From positions 4,784,701-4,848,700 of the forward strand of contig OY540816.1 of the NCBI GenBank assembly GCA_961205875.1: 64,000 nucleotides of DNA, read 5' to 3'. Position numbers and translations under genes: made by a program. The notes under the pieces are model-generated. The model searched no databases. It was not told where the DNA came from and saw only the letters and a list, made by a program, of their open reading frames with translations. This document shows positions 58,568 through 64,000 of the stretch, piece after piece. Position 1 is the first letter of the stretch. Each line of letters opens with the position of its first letter. The DNA is from Sialis fuliginosa (taxonomy: Eukaryota > Arthropoda > Insecta > Megaloptera > Sialidae).

Positions 58568-59346
58568 GGATGTCTGGCAGGTATCCAATTTCAACGAGAA
58601 AAAGTTGAAATTAAGAGAAGTTACGCCTATATAAATCTTAGTACCCATACAAAATTTCAAAAGGTTTTACAACATAGTTTGAAAGTTATTATTTTTTAAA
58701 GTTAATATGGTCTTTTATGGCAGAATGGTGTATTGACGAATAAAGTCCAATAAAGCACATAGTTCATGCATCGAGAAAAATCTGAAATTTTCACAACACG
58801 TCACATACATATTTAGCAACAAGTTTCATAAAAAAAATTATACACATACAGAACTAAATTGTGAGAAAAAAACTAATTATTGCTGAAAAATATAAAAAAA
58901 AATGGCGTACTGAAATGTAATGATTTGTTTTTATTACATATTTTTTCATATATGTAAGCCGTAAGCATATGAAGTAGTAATATTATTATTTTCATTACAT
59001 TTGTATGTTCCACGTATGTTCTAAATAGTGTTATTTAAAAATATTTTAATTTATGTCATTTATAACAATAAAATACTTATTTTGTTTTTATATCTGACAG
59101 ATGAATTCAGAATAAATTTTTTTCGTATTATCAACACAAATATTAAATTTTTGGCTAAAATTCTAAAATAACAGTCAATAATGGGAAATAAGGTTTTAAA
59201 AAAAAGTATAGCTTATGTAGTGTATAAACTAATTTGCCTTTCTTATAAGCATTTAAAGTGAATAATTGATAATTTGATTTTGATCGTTCATTGCATCAAT
59301 ATAGATTTACATTATTTTTGACTCAGACTGTACTTGCCATACATCC
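58568..59346. mobile_element. piggyBac-like TTAA element, short copy (family O)
   Basis: 779 bp between TTAA at 58564-58567 and 59347-59350. Ends GGATGTCTGGCAGGTA and TACTTGCCATACATCC. Inverse orientation to 25960-27425. Non-coding. Confidence 0.8.
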
Positions 59347-59404
59347 TTAAGCGCGCAATATTTTATATACTTTGAGCATTAAATATATTGCATTTGAGCA
59401 ATAA

Positions 59405-59620
59405 CAAGTCTTGAGGCTTCCGCGGTGATCTTGATATGGATCTTGGCTTCTGGGTGTAAGCCGCGTCGGTTTGGTCGTGTTATCGGCCGACGTTTCGTCA
59501 CACATTGCAGTGGACATCTTCAGGGCTCTTCTAAAAGTGCACAAGATGTCCACTGCAATGTGTGACGAAACGTTGGCCGACGCGGCTTACACCCAGAAGC
59601 CAAGATCCACTTTGAGCAAT
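59405..59620. repeat. Head-to-head family Y copies, hammerhead-like
   Basis: Two copies meet near 59535 in opposite orientation. Each has GATGTCCACTGCAATGTGTG and ACGAAACGTTGGCC or CGAAACGTCGGCCG, then GCGGCTTACACCCAGAAGCC. On the minus strand CTGAAGA, a GTCCAC/GTG-GAC stem and GAAA follow the hammerhead order, but stem III is missing. Confidence 0.65.
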
Positions 59621-60020
59621 AACATTTTGAAATCTGAGCATTATATTAAACATAAAGTGACATTAAAAAAATTTTTTTTGTGCAATAACATTTTCCGTTT
59701 TGAGTATGTAAAATTTGTTTTGCGCAGTAATATTTGCGTTCATTATTATTGTATAATTTAATTTACTTTAATTTTATAATTTTAATTACTTTTTTTGGGG
59801 GGGGGGGTGATCCATACGATCCTCCTTTGTTTTATCCACTTTAATTATTTTGATGGGGAGGTGGGCATAACACAAAACAAATAAATCCTTGCCTTTTAAT
59901 GGGACTTACATACCACGATTCTCTTCAAAACGTTAAAATCTTCACCTGACATCAATTACAAAAATTTTACGTACCTGTTTCCGAATAATTAAAAAGTTAA
60001 AAACAGTTTCATTTATAAAA
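59621..60020. other. Non-coding stretch
   Basis: A poly-G run lies at about 59797-59807. Nothing else recognised. Confidence 0.45.
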
Positions 60021-60420
60021 TAATAGCTGCTACCTGAGGCTTCGCTCGCGTGGATTTCGAAACCCCCATCCCCATGATATTTTTTCCGCCGGATCGAATG
60101 AAACTAATTACAACCATTCATATGTAAAAGAGTGTGAAATATAAATTTTTTCTATATTTTGGTTTTCATTCGTTATGCAAAATCGTAAATATCTCGACTG
60201 CTATGTGAGATAGGGGGTTAGTTTTCTTTCTAATACCCCACCCCTGTGGTATTTTTCCCGCCGGATCGAATGAAATTAATAACAACCCTTCATCATTTTA
60301 GGGAGAAAGTATTTTTTTTTTTAATGAACAAAAGTATTTTTTAAGTTTATTTAATGCTCTTCTCATTTAATTTAAAATAGTGCGCGTTTTATTTGTTCTC
60401 TTATAAAAGTAGATTTTTAT
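60021..60420. repeat. Repeat with duplicated CCGCCGGATCGAATGAAA module
   Basis: The CCGCCGGATCGAATGAAA block occurs at about 60088 and 60259, each after a C-rich CCCCA segment. The start, GAGGCTTCGCTCGCGTGG, resembles ends of dispersed insect repeats. 60345-60420 is related to 13316-13400. Confidence 0.5.
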
Positions 60421-61885
60421 ATTATTTCATTCGGAAAAAGTACAAATAATAAAAAAATATATTTTCTGAATGTTTAGTTTAATATAGTTAAATATAAAAA
60501 AAATATTAATGTTATTTTCAGCACTTTGGGCGAAAATTACATCCTGTATATTTTGATACTTTTGAGGAAATAACACCAACGATATTAATAAAAATAACTA
60601 CTTTAAAAGCAGTTATTATTCCAACAATAATAAGCTTGCTAAAAAGGCAAAAACGTTAATAACACAAGTTTTTAATTTTTTCCGCTAAATAAAATTTTAC
60701 ATAAGCGCTTGAATGGTGTTCAGAACTTTTCCGAGTCATTACCTTTAATATTGTTTAAAGTAAAACTGCATATTTTAGTATTTTAAAGTTTTATTTGACA
60801 TAATGGTTGTATCTTATATATGAAAACATTACCTACCTATGTATGTCGTTTTAAAACTAAGAAGAAAATAAAAAGTTATATAGCAATGATTATTAAAATT
60901 AATATTATAAAAATATGAATTTTTTACAATAACATTGCTTCAAAATGGAAATTCTTACCAATTGTGATGAAGTAACTAAAAATATATATGAGCATTTCCG
61001 CCCTCTTTTTTGGCCGAATTACGATTTTTTAAACTTTTGAAATCGAGCGAAATTAGACATTTTTCGATAATACCTTATTTTTCAAAATGTCCCATATTAT
61101 GTATGTTATAGAGCTCATTTCCTTCGTTTTTTGTTGATCTTTCATTTTAAATCGGTTTCAGAGCCGAATATTTAATTTTGGCCGAATGCGGTACCAGAAC
61201 ATTAAGTTTGATTTTTTGTAAAAATAGTCGATTTTGAAATTGCCGCCAAATATTTTGGTTTCAACCAAAATACTTCCGATATAGGTCCTTTTATTCTATT
61301 TTTTATCTAGTTTCCGAATATTTATAGATTTTTTAATTTGGTCAAAAACTTTTAAAACTACACTTGTTTTAAGATGTCTTATTTTCTAAAGAGATCTATA
61401 TATTGACTTGTTTTTTATTGAATATACTTTCCTTATATTTTAATTTTATGAAATTATTACTAAAGACTATCAGAACTAGAAATACTGTTTGGGGACTAAT
61501 TAGATATCCTTATCTACTAATTAATAACTATAATCAATGATATATTTTATCTTATAAACCATTTAGCCCTAAGGTTATCTCATTTACTATCTTAGACACC
61601 CTAAATATTCATAGATGTTTGATATATTCAAATATTTCATGATAAAATTAGAATAGTACAACATACAGTACTTTTACTTTATAGATACATGATTTTCGGG
61701 CCTCTTTATGTAGATTTTATTATATCATTTAATAAATTATATTACCCACAAGGTTATTTTTGTTTTATAAAGTTTTTTAACTGTTGAATTTGTAAAAAAA
61801 TGGAAAATTTCGGCGCACCCTTTGTTGGCCTGTAGCTTTTTAAGATGCACATGAAAATATTTTTTTAAAGAAACAAAATAGATAT
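60421..61885. other. Non-coding stretch, nothing recognised
   Basis: AT-rich; TTTTGGCCGAAT occurs twice (about 61009 and 61177). No exon or known element recognised. Confidence 0.4.
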
Positions 61886-61888
61886 TTA

Positions 61889-62111
61889 CCTTGGGTTGCA
61901 TAAAGCAAAATTAATCACGATTAGTTAATCAGTTGTTTTAAAATTAAAACCATTATCCCGCCACTTCTAAAAAACAAATGATAAATTTTATAAGGTAAAA
62001 AATTATCATATTTATTTATAAATTGAGATTAAGTTTAGAATTATCATTAACAATGGTTTGAAAACAACTGATTAACTAATCATAGTTAATTTTGCTTTAT
62101 GCAACCCAAGG
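61889..62111. mobile_element. PIF/Harbinger-like MITE
   Basis: 223 bp. TIRs CCTTGGGTTGCATAAAGCAA and its exact complement. TTA at 61886-61888 and 62112-62114. Lies in the Ace intron about 460 bp from the exon. Confidence 0.88.
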
Positions 62112-62114
62112 TTA

Positions 62115-62570
62115 TAGCTTTAATTTCTTATCTGAAACATTTTTTTAGTGATTATTTTTACCAAAGTTATTGAAATATTGTAAAAAAAAATTAACAAAAT
62201 TAAAAATTCCTTTAATTTTGTTCTGCAGATTCATAGAGGGCAAATCTCTGTTAGAATCACCGTGATTGCTCCCCAGAATCATTATCTATATTCATAAATA
62301 TGTAGCTTATGTAAATATATGTGATTTTTTGTAGTTTCTACTCTCAGTTTTTTAAACATACCTACATAAAATAAAATAAAGAAACAAAAATAATAGCGTA
62401 GAAATATTATTTTAAAATAGTAACTATAAGGGGAATTGACATAGTTTATTTTTCCAACACCGCTGCTGTAAATCTAATCTAGGTGCCATGTTTCAGTGAA
62501 GAGGAATGAGAACATCTAGAGTTACATACATATGTTACCAGGAACAGAAATAAACAAGTGTAGCACTCAC
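62115..62570 (-). other. Ace intron next to the donor site
   Basis: Begins with the GTGAGT donor at 62570-62565 on the minus strand. No further Ace exon or repeat recognised. Confidence 0.6.
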
Positions 62571-62723
62571 ATGTGTGAAGAAGTAATAGTAGACCTTCAT
62601 GCCGTGCTCGGCAAAGATGTGTGCGAAGTGGTTCGTTGGGCAGATGAAGAAATAGTCACCGACAACGTCTCCGATCATCTTCTGGTTCAGATATCCGTCG
62701 TTCACGTTCTCCCAGTCAGTATA
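62571..62723 (-). CDS. Ace: Acetylcholinesterase internal exon (51 codons)
   Basis: Acetylcholinesterase hydrolyses acetylcholine at cholinergic synapses; it is a secreted or membrane-anchored alpha/beta-hydrolase of the carboxylesterase family. The exon reads on the minus strand as exactly 51 codons, phase 0 at both ends, from YTDWENVNDG through MIGDVVGDYFFICPTNHFA to GMKVYYYFFTH. An intron ending TTTAATTTTCAG precedes it, and a GTGAGT donor follows right after the TH codons. In the family the next residues are normally RTS...WGEWMG, which would start the next exon. The segment corresponds roughly to Torpedo AChE residues 375-425 and keeps the conserved cysteine (ICP) that makes an intrachain disulfide. 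The catalytic Ser and Glu lie in upstream exons and the catalytic His downstream, so none is visible here. The GYLNQKMIGDVVGDYFF wording fits Drosophila-type Ace (ace-2) better than ace-1. No other Ace exon was recognised in the window. The family call is firm; the paralogue is likely. Confidence 0.92.
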
Positions 62724-62999
62724 CTGAAAATTAAATACGTCATTATTTACTGTAGTTGATATGTCTGTTAATAACCTGTGTGAAGCTAGCCCCCCTTTTG
62801 TTGAAATTCCAATTTTTACTTCCATGTTCTGAAAGAAATGGAAGTATTGTAATACCATCGAAAAATCGTGTCCGAGAAAATGACAAATTCTGATTGTACT
62901 AACTCCAAAACGTAAAGAAAAGTTAATTTCCGCATGGCGGCTGTGCGTGTGTCTGTGTGTCAGGATGTAGATTTTTTTTTCGTTCACGATAACTACCGT

Positions 63000-63400
63000 A
63001 AAAATGTACCGATCTGAATTATTTTTAGGGATAATGTTTGTCTCAGTGAGTACTCCAGACCTATTGATTTTGGTGCTAATCGGATTAGGGGTTTTGGAAA
63101 TATTCGAAATTTTGTAACTTTTTTCGTCTAAAAAATGAACATTGCGAGTATTATCTCACTAATTTTGATAAAATTTGGTACATTTGCAGTTCAATTGAAT
63201 CTAAGGGACATTTATTATTTGTACGTGCCCAAACAGCCATTAAAGGGGTGAAAACACACTTAAAATTTGAATTTTAAATACTAATTATACGTCATTAATT
63301 CATGTTGCCTTGGAAACAAATGCAACTAAATTCAGATTGTCAAATTAGTTGTTCTACGAATGTGTATTATGTTTTTGACATTAAGTATATATTTATATAC
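63000..63400 (-). repeat. Family W repeat, copy 2
   Basis: Inverse of part of 35655-36130, sharing CATGTTGCCTTGGAAACAAA and the adjacent blocks. Confidence 0.6.
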
Positions 63401-63784
63401 AAATGGCAATGACTGCTGTAACCGTCGTAAATATATGTATATGTTTTTTATGTATTACGAAAATATTCATAGTAGTAGGTTATATTAATAAAATATATTT
63501 CAAAATATTTATATTTAAAAATTATTGAAAAAGATAGAAAGAACATGGATGTCATGTATGGTTCTCCATACCGATATTTGAAAGTTGTGCTGAATTGTGC
63601 TATACGTTTTTTTGGTTTTATTAGAGCAGTTTTTATTTTAGGGTGGAAATATTTTGGCACAATGTAGCACAAGTTTAGCACAATTTAGTACAACTTTCAA
63701 AATTTTGAAATTCAACAAAAAGGAGGCTAACTTCACACTAAAAAAAACGTTTTTTTGGTTTTATTACAGCAGTTTTTATTTTAT

Positions 63785-64000
63785 GCCCGGTATTATAAAG
63801 GACCTAACAAAATTTGTTAGCTAGCAATTACATTCAAATGGGGTATTAATACTGTACTAGTATCTATGGATTAGTTATGGAATTTAGAGCAGTGACACTT
63901 CAACTAATTGTAAGACAGTTGGCATCTTTGACCGTACAAAATAATTTTCATAACATCACCACTGTTTTAATACCGTTTGTATTTACCTTCAACGCGTGCG
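63785..64000 (-). mobile_element. PIF/Harbinger-like MITE (family C), cut by window end
   Basis: TIR TGCCCGGTATTATAAAGGAC is preceded by TTA. The rest follows the complement of 43914-44241 and runs off the window. Confidence 0.85.

Larger units (their letters stand above)
62724..64000 (-). other. Ace intron upstream of the exon (inferred)
   Basis: The minus-strand frame stays open from 62987 into the exon, but this part has no esterase similarity and the AG acceptor at 62724-62726 separates it. The stretch holds a polymorphic-looking GTGTGTCTGTGTGT tract near 62940-62960, a copy of repeat W (about 63000-63400), a 40-bp direct repeat at 63606 and 63748, and the start of a Harbinger-like MITE at 63785. 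No upstream Ace exon was seen. Confidence 0.6.

Noticed and set aside
62532-62759. 75-codon plus-strand frame
   Set aside because: Antisense shadow of the Ace exon.
62535-62987. 150-codon minus-strand frame as one exon or gene
   Set aside because: Only the last part matches acetylcholinesterase. A proper TTTTCAG acceptor splits it at 62724, and the rest reads as repeat-derived sequence with a GTGT tract.

Overview
This is strongly AT-rich eukaryotic DNA, most likely from an insect. The only host protein-coding sequence I can support is one internal exon of acetylcholinesterase on the minus strand at 62571-62723. It is the Drosophila Ace (ace-2) type and is bounded by a clean AG acceptor and GTGAGT donor. 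The protein match and the transposon families fit a hemimetabolous insect, perhaps a hemipteran, but the species cannot be fixed from this window.

Everything else reads as intron or intergenic DNA filled with transposable elements, nearly all short non-autonomous copies. No next Ace exon was recognised to the left, so the window probably lies largely inside one very long Ace intron (an inference). Several insertions can be called from target-site duplications (TSDs) rather than similarity alone. hAT-type elements with identical or near-identical 8-bp TSDs lie at 4573-6440 (carrying a second hAT at 4695-5295), 6999-7521, 19795-20719, 28355-29012, 34556-35506, 38591-39136, 41713-41995, 49235-49730 and 56311-57548. 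PIF/Harbinger-like elements with TTA TSDs lie at 20103-20395, 43914-44241 and 61889-62111. piggyBac-like elements with TTAA lie at 25960-27425 and 58568-59346. TA-flanked elements include a mariner (42600-43474), a Tigger/pogo-like element (54402-54935) and four other families. A Transib-like element with a CGACG TSD lies at 44829-46144. Two Helitron-like 3' ends lie near 33632 and 51195.

Five transposase remnants can be read: mariner, hAT C-terminus, Tc1-like C-terminus, Harbinger N-terminus and Tigger C-terminus. All are broken or partial. An LTR-retrotransposon end with a repeated tRNA-Leu primer-binding site sits inside the hAT-like element at 34556-35506. A foldback element at 51612-53004 carries an insert with a nearly canonical type I hammerhead ribozyme at 51754-51812, the kind found in Penelope-like retroelements. 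Decayed relatives lie near 4345, 13995 and 59405.

Left to right: 1-7500, foldback and nested hAT elements; 7500-15600, mixed elements with GC-richer islands; 15600-25600, an unclassified ~0.8-kb family (called A here) plus K, H, P and F repeats; 25600-35600, piggyBac-like, hAT, tandem-array, Helitron-like and LTR pieces; 35600-47700, TA-flanked elements, mariner and Transib; 47700-59700, hAT copies, the ribozyme-bearing foldback, Harbinger and Tigger; 59700-64000, sparse repeats and the Ace exon. Family letters A-Z are local labels.
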